Below are positions 16,673 through 25,482 of a stretch of 64,000 nt of DNA, in pieces. How positions within the stretch are numbered: position 1 is the first letter of the stretch; every line of letters starts with the position of its first letter. Where the stretch lies: NCBI RefSeq assembly GCF_002091755.1, contig NZ_BDAI01000003.1:124001-188000 (forward strand). Reading direction: 5' to 3'. The stretch comes from Pseudomonas nitroreducens NBRC 12694. GTDB taxonomy: Bacteria > Pseudomonadota > Gammaproteobacteria > Pseudomonadales > Pseudomonadaceae. The notes under the pieces were generated by a model. It did not search any database, had not been told where the DNA came from, and saw only the letters and a program-made list of their open reading frames with translations. The position numbers and the translations under genes were made by a program.

Positions 16673-17743
16673 ATGAAGTCGGGCATTGGGCGGTTCGCCT
16701 CCTTCGCTGTGCTTTCGCTGGCGCTGGCCGTGCAGACCGCCACGGCTGCCGGTTTTGGCGGCGCGGATATGCAGGGCGGCCAGGGCCAGCCGCCGAGCCA
16801 GGGCGGTGGCCAGGGACGTCCTTCCGGCGGTTCGGGCAACGCTGGCGGTGGCAAGTTCGGCTCCCACGAAGTCCCGAACGGTTCCGGCGGTGGCTGGCAG
16901 GGGCGCCCGCCCAGCGGTGGAAACAATGGCCCGTGGCAGGGCCGCCCTCCGGGCAATGGCGGTAATAACAACGGCCAATGGCAAGGGCATCCGCCAAACG
17001 GCGCCGGTAACGGCCATGACAATGGCCAGTGGCACGGCCGCCCTCCGGGCCAGAATGGCAATCAGTGGCAGGGCGGTCAGGGTCGCCCGCCGGGCTATGG
17101 CGATAGTCAATGGCAGAACCGTCCGCCGGCCAACAATGGCAACGCGGGCAAGTTCGGTTCCCATGAAATGCGCCCACCATCCGGCAACTGGCAGGGGCGG
17201 CCGCCGTCCCACGGCAACTGGGGGCCACATCCGTCCTACTGGCGGCCGGGCTATGTGGTGAATGCCATGCCGAGCGGGCACTACCGCGTGCCTTATCGTG
17301 GCAATGACTACTACTTCAACGACGGCTACTGGTACCGTCCCTACGGCTCTCGTTACGTGGTAGTGACGCCGCCCTACGGCGTGCGCGTGCGCTACCTGCC
17401 CTCCTATGCCGAGCAGGTGTGGGTCGGCAGCATCGGCTACTTCCTGGCTGCCGGCACCTACTACCTGTGGCAGGCCAGTTCGCAGGACTACGAAGTCGTG
17501 GCACCGCCCCAGCAGCAACCGGTGGCCGTGGCACAGACCGGCTATGACGTGATCGCCTATCCGCTGTACAACCAGGGGCCGGACCAGCAGGCCCGTGACC
17601 GCTACGAATGCCATGGCTGGGCCGTGCAACAAAGTGGCTTCGATCCGGCATCGGCCAGCTACGCGCCGCCGGCGTACGTCGCCGACAACTACCGCCGCGC
17701 CCTGGGCGCCTGCCTGAGCGGGCGCGGCTACAGCGTCAACTGA
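16673..17743 (+). CDS. Secreted Gly/Pro/Gln/Asn/Trp-rich protein, DUF6515-like C-terminus
   Basis: A protein of 356 residues. The signal peptide ends near TATAA at residue 25. Residues 26-175 are low complexity, built on degenerate units like NGQWQGRPPG, bracketed by two copies of KFGSHE. Residues 180-260 are rich in Tyr and aromatic pairs (YRGNDYYFNDGYWYRPYG), then a hydrophobic segment, and the C-terminal YPLYNQGPDQQARDRYECHGWA is the conserved part of a family I believe is DUF6515. GTGAGGA at 16662-16668 precedes ATG 16673. Function unknown; a cell-surface or matrix-like role is conceivable from composition only. Confidence 0.8.
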   Translation: MKSGIGRFASFAVLSLALAVQTATAAGFGGADMQGGQGQPPSQGGGQGRPSGGSGNAGGGKFGSHEVPNGSGGGWQGRPPSGGNNGPWQGRPPGNGGNNNGQWQGHPPNGAGNGHDNGQWHGRPPGQNGNQWQGGQGRPPGYGDSQWQNRPPANNGNAGKFGSHEMRPPSGNWQGRPPSHGNWGPHPSYWRPGYVVNAMPSGHYRVPYRGNDYYFNDGYWYRPYGSRYVVVTPPYGVRVRYLPSYAEQVWVGSIGYFLAAGTYYLWQASSQDYEVVAPPQQQPVAVAQTGYDVIAYPLYNQGPDQQARDRYECHGWAVQQSGFDPASASYAPPAYVADNYRRALGACLSGRGYSVN

Positions 17744-17749
17744 TGCTCT

Positions 17750-18646
17750 CTAGCTGATCGTCTCTTTGCCCACCACTTCCTGCGGGTCGGCGTGCACCAG
17801 CACCTCGGCCCGCGGGAATTCCTTGTGGATCGCCAGCACCGCCTCGTCGCACAGGTGATGCGCCTTGGACAGCGACAGCTCGCCGGGCAGCTCCAGGTGC
17901 AGCTGAACGAACCAGTGCGTGCCGGAAATCCGCGTGCGCAGGTCATGGGCGCCGAGCACGCCGGGTACTTCGCGCACCAGTTCGAGCATGCGCGTGCTGA
18001 CGTCGGGCGGTAGTTCCTCGTCCATCAGCACCGCGATGGATTCGCGGGCGATCTGGAAGGAGCTCCAGAGGATGTACAGGGCGATGCCCAGGCCGAAGAG
18101 GGCGTCCATCTGTTGCCAGCCGAAGTTCGCCAGCACCAGGGCGACCAGGATGCTGCTGTTGAGCAACAGGTCCGAGCGGTAGTGCAGGGAGTCGGCGCGG
18201 ATGGCATTGGAACCGGTGATCTTCACCACGTAGCCCTGTACCGTCAGCAGGCCGGCGGTGAGTACCAGCGACAGGATCATCACCGCAATGCCCCAGCCGA
18301 CGGCTTCCACCGGCTCGGGATGTTGCAGCCGGTCGATGGCCTGGGTGCCTACCAGTACGGCACTGACCGCGATGAACAGCGCTTGCGCCAGCCCGGACAG
18401 TGATTCCGCCTTGCCGTGGCCGTAGCGATGGTCGTCGTCCGCGGGGCGGATGGCGTAGTGCACCGCCAGGAGGTTGAGGAAGGAAGCGGCGCCGTCGAGC
18501 AGCGAATCGGTGAGACCGGCCAGCAGGCTGACCGAGCCACTGAGCCACCAGGCGATGGCCTTGGCGACGATCAGGGTGGTGGCGACGCCGAGCGACGCGA
18601 AGGTCGCCAGCCGCATGAGGTGGGAGTGGCTGGCGTGCTTGAGCAT
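17750..18646 (-). CDS. Cation diffusion facilitator (FieF-like) metal efflux transporter
   Basis: A CDF antiporter of 298 residues exporting divalent metals (Zn, Fe or Mn) against protons. Membrane segments occupy about 12-200. The transport site residues Asp47, Asp51, His155 and Asp159 (TDSLLDG and HYRSD) match the DD/HD pattern of E. coli FieF. The C-terminal cytoplasmic dimerisation domain has HDLRTRISG and HLCDEAV. The start overlaps the stop of the DinB-like gene by one base, so it is the third gene of an operon read leftwards from 19576. A longer frame to 18865 is an artefact of overlap. Confidence 0.92.
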   Translation of the reverse strand: MLKHASHSHLMRLATFASLGVATTLIVAKAIAWWLSGSVSLLAGLTDSLLDGAASFLNLLAVHYAIRPADDDHRYGHGKAESLSGLAQALFIAVSAVLVGTQAIDRLQHPEPVEAVGWGIAVMILSLVLTAGLLTVQGYVVKITGSNAIRADSLHYRSDLLLNSSILVALVLANFGWQQMDALFGLGIALYILWSSFQIARESIAVLMDEELPPDVSTRMLELVREVPGVLGAHDLRTRISGTHWFVQLHLELPGELSLSKAHHLCDEAVLAIHKEFPRAEVLVHADPQEVVGKETIS

Positions 18647-19158
18647 CAGGTGTCCAGGCGGTTGGGCAGGAAGTAGATGTAGTCCAGCAGCGGCGCCTTC
18701 TGGCCCAGCGCAGTGAGCGCGGCGCTCATTTGCCCGCGATGGTGGGTGCCGTGGTTGACCAGGTGCTGGACGATGTTCGCCAGGCTCTGGCGGTGTTCCT
18801 GCCCGGCCATGTTGCGGTAGTCCAGCTGGGTGCCGAGGGTGGCATCGCTCTGCTTGCTCAGCCATAGGCGCCAGGCGCCGACACCGTCATTGAGGAAGTC
18901 GGCGAGGCCGGCGCGATCAGGCGCCGCCTCGGCGTCGAGGCGTTCGAACTGCCAGGGCTCTCGCTGCACTCGGGCGAACCAGATGCGATCGACCACCGCG
19001 AGGTGGTTGAGGGTGCCGTGAAGGCTGCCGAAGAACAGCCCGCGCGGCGCGCGGTAGGTCTCTTCATCCAGGGGCGCGATGGCCTCCAGGATGCGTTCGT
19101 AGGCCCACTGGTGGTACGCCAGGAGTTGCTGAAGGTGTGAAGCGAGAGCGCCGTGCAT
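18646..19158 (-). CDS. DinB-family metal-dependent protein
   Basis: A four-helix-bundle protein of 170 residues. The metal triad is visible as His52 (LNHLAVVDR), His136 and His140 (VNHGTHHRGQ). DinB/YfiT relatives include thiol transferases and proteins of unknown function; the name does not imply DNA polymerase IV. It is the middle gene of a three-gene operon between a lipoprotein and a metal efflux pump, with 1-base overlap to the pump. The metal ligands and partner suggest a link to divalent metals, which is inference. Confidence 0.88.
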   Translation of the reverse strand: MHGALASHLQQLLAYHQWAYERILEAIAPLDEETYRAPRGLFFGSLHGTLNHLAVVDRIWFARVQREPWQFERLDAEAAPDRAGLADFLNDGVGAWRLWLSKQSDATLGTQLDYRNMAGQEHRQSLANIVQHLVNHGTHHRGQMSAALTALGQKAPLLDYIYFLPNRLDT

Positions 19159-19159
19159 A

Positions 19160-19576
19160 TCAGGCCTCCGGGCGCAGGCCCAGGCTGGCGAGTTGTTGGA
19201 GGCTGCCGCTGCGCTGGATCAGACGCGGATCGTCCAGGGGCAGGCTGCGGCCGGTTTCACGCTCGAGGATCGCCTTGAGTTTAGCCTTGTCCACGGTGCC
19301 GTCTTCACCCACGGCATCCTTGAGCTTTTCCGGCGCGACCGAGTACTTCGCATCGGGCAGGTAGATCGCGCCGGTGGCGAAGTCTACGCCGAAGGCAATC
19401 AGGCCCGGGATGACGTAGAACAACAGTCCGATGGCGTCGAAGGCGACGATGGCGGGGTCGATACGGCCGTCGATCTGGCCGCGGCGATCAGGGTAGAACA
19501 GGGTGCCGCAGGCGGTCAGCTGGCTGAACAGGGCGGCGCTCAGAACGGCGCAGGACACACGGGTGGCAAGACGCAT
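19160..19576 (-). CDS. Small lipoprotein, first gene of a metal-efflux operon
   Basis: A lipoprotein precursor of 138 residues. MRLATRVSCAVLSAALFSQL is a signal sequence ending in the lipobox LTAC, so the mature protein begins at Cys23. A second hydrophobic stretch, DAIGLLFYVIPGLIAFGVDF, follows near residue 45, then a charged C-terminal half with VDKAKLKAILERETG. I chose ATG 19576 because GGAGG lies six bases upstream; ten extra residues from 19606 would hide the signal peptide. It resembles YceK/YidQ-like lipoproteins in layout, but I do not recognise the family. Confidence 0.72.
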   Translation of the reverse strand: MRLATRVSCAVLSAALFSQLTACGTLFYPDRRGQIDGRIDPAIVAFDAIGLLFYVIPGLIAFGVDFATGAIYLPDAKYSVAPEKLKDAVGEDGTVDKAKLKAILERETGRSLPLDDPRLIQRSGSLQQLASLGLRPEA

Positions 19577-19762
19577 GGAAGACCTCCGGGAGGATGATGC
19601 GGACAACTATATCAACGAGCTCGCTGTCGCTGCTGGCAGATTCGCACTATGCGGCGTTCTCGTTGCTTCTATGACTGCCGAGTTGGCATCGTGGTTCGCC
19701 CGCTATAATCGCCGGCCCCCGCGCAATCGGGGTTACTGCCCCATGAAATTCCAGGAGCCGGC

Positions 19763-22294
19763 ATGAACGCCCTTCCCATCGACAGCGTCCTTCCCGTCCT
19801 GCGCCAGGCCCTGGCCGAGCGCCATGAGGTGGTACTGGAAGCGCCGCCCGGCGCCGGCAAGACCACCCGCGTGCCGCTGGCGCTGCTGGGCGAGGCGTGG
19901 CTGGCCGGGCAGTCGATCCTGATGCTGGAACCACGCCGCCTGGCTGCCCGCGCTGCCGCCGAGCGCCTGGCCAGTGAGCTGGGCGAGACAGTCGGCGAGA
20001 CTGTTGGTTACCGCATCCGCCTGGATAGCAGGGTCGGCCCGAAGACGCGCATCGAGGTGGTTACCGAAGGCATCCTCGCGCGCCGCCTCCAGGATGACCC
20101 GGCGCTGGAGGGCGTGGGCCTGGTGATCTTCGACGAATTCCATGAACGCAGCCTCGATGCGGACCTGGCCCTGGCGCTGACCCTCAACGGCCGCGCGCTG
20201 CTGCGCGACGAGCCGCCGCTCAAGGTGCTGGTGATGTCCGCGACCCTGGAGGGCGAGCGCCTCTCCACGTTGCTGGACGATGCCCCGGTGGTACGCAGCG
20301 AGGGCCGCATGTTCCCGGTGGACATCCGCTGGGGCCGCCCCTGGCAGGCCGGCGAATTCATCGAGCCGCGCGTGGTGCAGACCGTGCAGCAGGCGCTGGC
20401 GGATGAACCCGGCAGCCTGCTGGTGTTCCTGCCCGGCCAGGCGGAGATTCGCCGCGTCGCCGAACAGCTGGGCGACACACTGGCTGGTCGGCCTGAAGTA
20501 CTCATCTGCCCGCTGCACGGCGAGCTTGATCTGGACGCCCAGCGCGCTGCCATTGAGCCCGCGCCGGCGGGTAAGCGCAAGGTGGTGCTGGCCACGAATA
20601 TTGCCGAGACCAGCCTGACCATCGATGGCGTGCGTGTCGTGGTGGATGCCGGGCTGGCGCGGGTGCCGCGCTTCGATCCGGGCAGCGGCATGACCCGCCT
20701 GGATACCCAGCGCATCTCCCGCGCCTCCGCCACCCAGCGCGCCGGCCGTGCCGGGCGCCTGGAACCCGGCGCCTGCTACCGCCTGTGGTCCGAGGCGCAG
20801 CACGATCAACTGCCGGCCTATGGCGCGGCGGAAATTCTCCAGGCCGACCTCGCCGGCCTTGCGCTGCAACTGGCGCGCTGGGGCGTGGCCCCGCAGGAGC
20901 TGGCCTGGCTCGACCTGCCGCCCGCCGCCGCTTATGCACAGGCCCAGGACCTGCTGGAGCGTCTCGGCGCGCTGGCCTCCCGCGCCGGCGGCGGCAGTCT
21001 CGCGCCCCACGGCCAGGCCATGGCCGAGGTGCCGGCGCACCCGCGAATCGCCCACCTGCTGCTGCGCGGCCACGCGTTGGGGCTGGGACAGTTGGCCTGT
21101 GATCTGGCCGCCCTGCTTGGCGAGCGCGACATCCTGCGCGGCAACGACGCCGACCTGCATCACCGCATCGCGCTGCTGGCCGGCGAGCAGAATGGCCCGC
21201 GCGCCAGCCGCGGCGCGGTGCAGCGCGTTCGCCAGCTGGCGCGGCAGTTCAAGGGCTACCTGCGGGGTCCTGCCCGTGAACCGGTTGCCGACCCCGAACA
21301 TCCGCGCTGGCTCGGCGGCCTGCTGGCCTTTGCCTACCCGGACCGTATCGCCCGCCAGCGCCGCGCCGGTGGCGGCGAATACCGCCTGGCCAACGGTCGC
21401 GCCGCGCTGTTCGGCGAGCCGGATGCGCTGATGAAGGAAGCCTGGCTGGTGATCGCCGACCTCGGCAGCCGCCAGGGCCAGCGCGAGGAGCGCATCTACC
21501 TGGCGGCGGCGCTGGAGCCGGCGCTGTTCGAGTCGATTCTCGCCGAGCAGGTCAGCGTCCACGACGAACTGGACTGGGACGAGCGCGAAGGCGTATTGCG
21601 CGCCGAGCGACAGCGCAAGGTTGGCGAACTGGTGCTCTCCAGCGAAGCGCTGCCCAATCTGGACGCCGAAGCCCGCAGCCGCGCGCTGCTCGGGCTGGTG
21701 CGCCGCAAGGGCCTGGAGTTGTTACCCTGGACGCCGGAGCTGCGCCAGTGGCAGGCACGCATCGCGCTGTTGCGGCGGCTGGACCTGGAGGGCAAGGGCG
21801 AGAGCGAGTGGCCGGACGTCAGCGACGCTGCCTTGCTGGGCTCGCTGGAGAACTGGCTGCTGCCTTACCTGGGCAAGGTTTCGCGGCTCTCGCATTTCGG
21901 CAACCTGGACTTGAGCGGGATTCTCCATGCGCAGCTGCCCTGGCCATTGCCGCAACGCCTGGACGAACTGGCGCCGCGCACGTTGCAGGTGCCGTCCGGC
22001 TCGAACATCCGCCTGGACTACAGCGAGTTCCCGCCGGTCCTCGCTGTGCGCCTGCAGGAGCTGTTCGGCCTCGCCGATACGCCGCGCATCGCCCAGGGCC
22101 GGGTGGCGGTCAAGTTGCACCTGCTCTCTCCGGCGCAGCGGCCGGTACAGGTGACCCAGGACCTGGCCAACTTCTGGCGCAGCACCTATGCCGAAGTGAA
22201 GAAGGACCTCAAGGGGCGCTACCCGAAGCACTACTGGCCGGACGACCCGCTGATCGCCGAGCCGACGGCGCGGGCCAAGCCGCGCAAGACCTGA
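19763..22294 (+). CDS. hrpB: ATP-dependent helicase HrpB
   Basis: A DEAH/RHA-type helicase of 843 residues, the usual full length. Walker A APPGAGKTT is at 27-35, the Walker B variant DEFH at 124-127, then SATLEG, ATNIAETSLTIDG and the arginine-finger motif QRAGRAGR. The C-terminal HrpB-specific region contains LSHFGNLDLSGILHAQLPW and ends in KDLKGRYPKHYWPDDP. Its cellular substrate is RNA or RNA-protein; the precise role in Pseudomonas is not settled. It diverges from the lipoprotein operon. I recall PA3961 as the equivalent. Confidence 0.95.
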   Translation: MNALPIDSVLPVLRQALAERHEVVLEAPPGAGKTTRVPLALLGEAWLAGQSILMLEPRRLAARAAAERLASELGETVGETVGYRIRLDSRVGPKTRIEVVTEGILARRLQDDPALEGVGLVIFDEFHERSLDADLALALTLNGRALLRDEPPLKVLVMSATLEGERLSTLLDDAPVVRSEGRMFPVDIRWGRPWQAGEFIEPRVVQTVQQALADEPGSLLVFLPGQAEIRRVAEQLGDTLAGRPEVLICPLHGELDLDAQRAAIEPAPAGKRKVVLATNIAETSLTIDGVRVVVDAGLARVPRFDPGSGMTRLDTQRISRASATQRAGRAGRLEPGACYRLWSEAQHDQLPAYGAAEILQADLAGLALQLARWGVAPQELAWLDLPPAAAYAQAQDLLERLGALASRAGGGSLAPHGQAMAEVPAHPRIAHLLLRGHALGLGQLACDLAALLGERDILRGNDADLHHRIALLAGEQNGPRASRGAVQRVRQLARQFKGYLRGPAREPVADPEHPRWLGGLLAFAYPDRIARQRRAGGGEYRLANGRAALFGEPDALMKEAWLVIADLGSRQGQREERIYLAAALEPALFESILAEQVSVHDELDWDEREGVLRAERQRKVGELVLSSEALPNLDAEARSRALLGLVRRKGLELLPWTPELRQWQARIALLRRLDLEGKGESEWPDVSDAALLGSLENWLLPYLGKVSRLSHFGNLDLSGILHAQLPWPLPQRLDELAPRTLQVPSGSNIRLDYSEFPPVLAVRLQELFGLADTPRIAQGRVAVKLHLLSPAQRPVQVTQDLANFWRSTYAEVKKDLKGRYPKHYWPDDPLIAEPTARAKPRKT

Positions 22295-22363
22295 AATTCG
22301 CGCAAGGGCTCCTGCTCTTGTAGGAGCAACTGTCTTCTTCAGGTAAGTCCGTGCCAGTGCCTT

Positions 22364-22472
22364 CCCTCACCCCAGCCCTCTCCCAGAGGGAGAGGGAGCC
22401 GCCCGTGCCGGCGGGCACCAAGGTTTCATCCTGCACCGAACGGTCCCCTCTCCCTCTGGGAGAGGGTGAGGG
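22364..22472. repeat. Composite GGGAGAGGG repeat, copy 2
   Basis: The outer arms CCCTCACC and GGTGAGGG enclose CCCTCTCCC hairpins, with the linker GTGCCGG...GGTTTCATCCTGCACCGA shared with the copies at 55709 and 4449. It lies between the converging hrpB and binding-protein genes. Confidence 0.8.
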
Positions 22473-22497
22473 CTGATCCGAGTACAGGACTGTCGGG

Positions 22498-22564
22498 TAG
22501 GAGCGGATTCATCCGCGATGTTTCTGTGCGAAGCGGAGCCGATCGCGGACGGAGTCCGCTTGTG
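22498..22564. repeat. REP of the GAGCGGATTCATCCGCGAT type, inverted pair
   Basis: TAGGAGCGGATTCATCCGCGA begins at 22498, and a diverged inverted partner, GATCGCGGACGGAGTCCGC, ends near 22560. This is a known Pseudomonas REP style; a related copy occurs at 46013-46035. The rest of the 302-base gap between genes holds nothing else recognisable. Confidence 0.7.
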
Positions 22565-22596
22565 TCTGCGGACCTACGCGATAGCGGTCTTCCCGG

Positions 22597-23361
22597 TCAG
22601 GGCAACTTCATCTCGTAACCTGCCGCCTGCAATTCGTCGTAGGCATGGTCCAGCTGTGCGCGCAGCCCTTCGGCGTCGGGCGCGTGGCGCGAGACGATCA
22701 GCTTGGTCGGCACGCTGTACAGGTTGTCGAAGGCCAGTGGCGCCATGTTGAGCTCCTGGCGCGCCTGCTCTACCGGCGTCTGGTAGTCGATCAGGTAGTC
22801 GCCGCGACCGCGTTCGAGCATCTGCAGCGCTGCGGTGTGGGTGCTGGTGCGGTGCAGCTCCAGCTTCAGCGCCGGGTCGGCGAGCAGGTCGGTGATCGGT
22901 CGCCAGTAGCTGTAGCCGCTGATGAGGATGACCCGGCTGCCGGTCAGGCCGCCGGGCACTTCGGGCGAGGGCCGCGAGGGCAGGCGGTAGAGGTTCAGCT
23001 CGACGTGGCCCAGCACTCGCTCGCACTCCAGCGTGCTGCCCGCCAGTTCCTGCTTGCCGGGTGCGCCGGCCCAGAGCTGCACGCTGCCGTCCTGCAGGCC
23101 CAGGTACAGGCGGGCGCTGGGCAGCGGGCGGAAGTCGGCGCGGTAGCCGGCCTTGAGCAGGATGCGCCGGACCATTTCGGCACCGCTGCCGCGGGTGCTG
23201 CCATCCGGGGCGGTATAGGTGTAGGGCGGGAATTCGTAGTAGCCCACCGTCAGCGCCGGCACTGGATGCGGCAGGCGGTCGGCCAGCGTGGGCCGGTCGA
23301 CGGCCAGGGCGTTGAGGCAGAGGAGGGCGAGGATCAGCCCGGCAAGACGGCGCAAATGCAT
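22597..23361 (-). CDS. Periplasmic substrate-binding protein of the amino-acid (SBP_bac_3) family, stand-alone
   Basis: A precursor of 254 residues. The signal peptide MHLRRLAGLILALLCLNALA is cleaved before VDRPTLAD. The mature protein has the two-lobe layout with VGYYEFPPYTYTAPDG near the start and GDYLIDYQTPVEQA in the second lobe. It lacks the family's usual arginine motif and has no permease or ATPase partner nearby, like many Pseudomonas orphan binding-like proteins. It might be a sensor or a degenerate transporter component. Convergent with hrpB. Confidence 0.8.
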   Translation of the reverse strand: MHLRRLAGLILALLCLNALAVDRPTLADRLPHPVPALTVGYYEFPPYTYTAPDGSTRGSGAEMVRRILLKAGYRADFRPLPSARLYLGLQDGSVQLWAGAPGKQELAGSTLECERVLGHVELNLYRLPSRPSPEVPGGLTGSRVILISGYSYWRPITDLLADPALKLELHRTSTHTAALQMLERGRGDYLIDYQTPVEQARQELNMAPLAFDNLYSVPTKLIVSRHAPDAEGLRAQLDHAYDELQAAGYEMKLP

Positions 23362-23465
23362 GGATGGCCTGGGTGCTCGTTATCGTTTTTGTTCGAAGCG
23401 GGCCGAGCATGCGACTGCCGCCTCGCACTTGTCCAGCTTCCACCGGTGGCGTTATGCCGAAGCGC

Positions 23466-24548
23466 TCAGTGGGGCAGCAGGAAACGTGCGGAAAGCGGCA
23501 GGTGATTGGAGATGCGCAGGGTGTCGTGGGCGCGTACGCCGGCCTCCAGACGATTCAGGCTGGGGCTGTGGAACAGGTAGTCGAGGGTGCGGTCGGGTTT
23601 GTGCACGCGCGGATCGTTGGGGAAATGCGTGTACCAGTTCTCCTGGTCGGCGCCACTGGACTCTTCCACCGCCGGGATCACCGGGAAGCGCGCTGCCAGC
23701 AGGTTCAGTTCACTGTTGGCGCGATAGGGCGCGCGCAGCACTTCCGGCAGGTAGGGATACTGGCCAAGCGGCAGCAGGCCGAGATCGCCACCCAGCAGCC
23801 AGGGGCGGCCCGCGGCCTGCAGGGAGTTCAGCTGGGCCTCGACGGCTTCCACCTGGCGCTGCGGGGTGTCGTCGCCGTTGGGGCGTTCCAGGCGCGTGTT
23901 GATCACGCTGAGCTGGCCGCCACCGCGGATCGGCAGGTCGCTCTGCAACAGCGCCGGTTGCGGGGCGAACAGATGCAGCAGCGGGATGGATGAACGCTGC
24001 GGCAGGGCGATGCGCTCGCTGCTGGCGATCTGGAAGCGGCTGAAGGTCACCAGCTTGCGCCCGGCGCTACCGAACACATGGGGATTGGGATCGAAGCGTG
24101 CCTTCCAGTCGAAGGCGGCGCTGGAGCAGGGATACAGGTCGGCCAGGCGGTCGCCGATCAGCGCCTGCTGGTCCTGCTTGCCGGTGGCGGCGGCGCCGTC
24201 GTCCACTTCCTGCAGCAGGACGATGTCCGGAGCCTCGTCGCGGATCACCCGTACCACCTCGTCGAGGCTGTAGGCGATGTCTTCGGGGCTGGGGCTGTCG
24301 TCCGGGCCGGTGGTGTCGGGCAGGTCGTCCCAGAAGATGTAGCGCTTGCCGGCCAGGTACTGGACGTTCCAGGTCATCACCTTCAGTGCCTGGCCCGGCT
24401 GCAGTTGCGGCGCGGGCGCGCGGCACTGGGCGGCGACGCTTTCGCGCTCGGCGGGGTGCCAGGCCAGCAGCCAGGCGGCGGCGGAGAGGGCGAGCAGCAG
24501 GACGATGAACAGCAGGAACAGGGCGCGACGGCGAAGCGAGAGGCTCAT
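23466..24548 (-). CDS. Membrane-anchored endonuclease/exonuclease/phosphatase family protein
   Basis: A protein of 360 residues. One N-terminal hydrophobic helix (about 8-29) anchors it, leaving the catalytic domain periplasmic. EEP-fold motifs occur in order: MTWNVQYL near 58, the metal-binding glutamate in LLQEVDD near 116, NTRLERPNGDD, GGDLGLLPLGQ, and the terminal histidine in SNHLPLSARF. Relatives cleave nucleic acids, phosphoinositides or sphingomyelin. The usual GDFN motif is GGDLG here, which weakens the prediction of a particular substrate. Its 3' end is 104 bases from the binding-protein gene start, in the same direction. Confidence 0.82.
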   Translation of the reverse strand: MSLSLRRRALFLLFIVLLLALSAAAWLLAWHPAERESVAAQCRAPAPQLQPGQALKVMTWNVQYLAGKRYIFWDDLPDTTGPDDSPSPEDIAYSLDEVVRVIRDEAPDIVLLQEVDDGAAATGKQDQQALIGDRLADLYPCSSAAFDWKARFDPNPHVFGSAGRKLVTFSRFQIASSERIALPQRSSIPLLHLFAPQPALLQSDLPIRGGGQLSVINTRLERPNGDDTPQRQVEAVEAQLNSLQAAGRPWLLGGDLGLLPLGQYPYLPEVLRAPYRANSELNLLAARFPVIPAVEESSGADQENWYTHFPNDPRVHKPDRTLDYLFHSPSLNRLEAGVRAHDTLRISNHLPLSARFLLPH

Positions 24549-24699
24549 GGGTGACCAGGGGCTATGCTTGTTGGGACCAGAGGATAGTGGCTGTGACTTC
24601 GTATTTCATCTCTGTGTTTAGTGTGGGAATAATCCTGAAACCTTGTGAGACGTAGTTCGCAGGATGCTGTTTCGCACCCGCGCGCTCCGGGAGGCTGCC

Positions 24700-25464
24700 A
24701 TGTCGAGCAAGCTCCTCTCCCATCCCGTCTACCGACGCAAGGTGGTGCTGGTCAGCGGCGGCTGCTCCGGCATCGGCCGCGCCCTGGTGCAGCACCTGCG
24801 CGAACACCTGAACGTCGAGGCCCTTGGCCTGCGCTGCGACATCGCCGATGCCGAGGCGGTGCAGCGCTCGGTGGCACTGGTTGTCGAGCGCTTCGGCGGT
24901 ATCGACGTGCTGGTGAACAACGCCGGCATCACCCACCGCAGCCTGTTCATCGAGACCGAGCTGGCAGTCTTCCGCCGGGTGATGGCGGTGAATTTCTACG
25001 GCGCCCTGCACTGCACCCAGGCGGCCTTGCCCAGCCTGCTGGCGCGGCATGGGCAGATCGTCGTGCTCAGTTCGTTTACCGGCTTCGCGCCGCTGCTCTA
25101 CCGCAGCGCCTACAACGCCAGCAAGCATGCGCTGCACGGCCTGTTCGACACGTTGCGCATGGAGCTGGACGGCACCGGTGTGGCAATCACCCTGGCATGC
25201 CCCGGCTTCACTGCCACCGACCTGCGCAAGAACGCGCTGGTGGGCGACGGCTCGGTGATCCGGCAGCCGGCGCTGGTGCTGGGCGCGGAGGTCGCCTCGC
25301 CGCGCGACGTGGCCGAGGCAATCTACCAGGGCGCATTGCGCCGCCGGCGGTTGCTGGTGCTGTCCAACGTCAACTGGCGGGCGAGGCTGCTGGCGCGCTT
25401 CTTCCCGCGGCTGTTCGAGAAGCTGCTGGTACCGAAGATGTCGGGGCTCAGGCCGGGAAACTGA
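24700..25464 (+). CDS. Short-chain dehydrogenase with shortened cofactor-binding region
   Basis: An SDR of 254 residues with GGCSGIGRAL at 20-29, NNAG at 73-76 and catalytic Ser125-Tyr138-Lys142 (YNASK). The distance from the GxxxGIG loop to the CDIAD motif (46-50) is about 25 residues shorter than normal; the missing part is the second beta-alpha unit that sets NAD/NADP preference. The C-terminus RFFPRLFEKLLVPKMSG is amphipathic and could touch the membrane. GGGAGG at 24689-24694 favours ATG 24700 over ATG 24664. Similar to PA3957 as I recall. It may have reduced or altered cofactor binding. Confidence 0.82.
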   Translation: MSSKLLSHPVYRRKVVLVSGGCSGIGRALVQHLREHLNVEALGLRCDIADAEAVQRSVALVVERFGGIDVLVNNAGITHRSLFIETELAVFRRVMAVNFYGALHCTQAALPSLLARHGQIVVLSSFTGFAPLLYRSAYNASKHALHGLFDTLRMELDGTGVAITLACPGFTATDLRKNALVGDGSVIRQPALVLGAEVASPRDVAEAIYQGALRRRRLLVLSNVNWRARLLARFFPRLFEKLLVPKMSGLRPGN

Positions 25465-25482
25465 ATGTCCGGGGGCTCTTGC

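Noticed and set aside
19733..21562. A 609-codon minus-strand frame
   Set aside because: Antisense shadow of hrpB.
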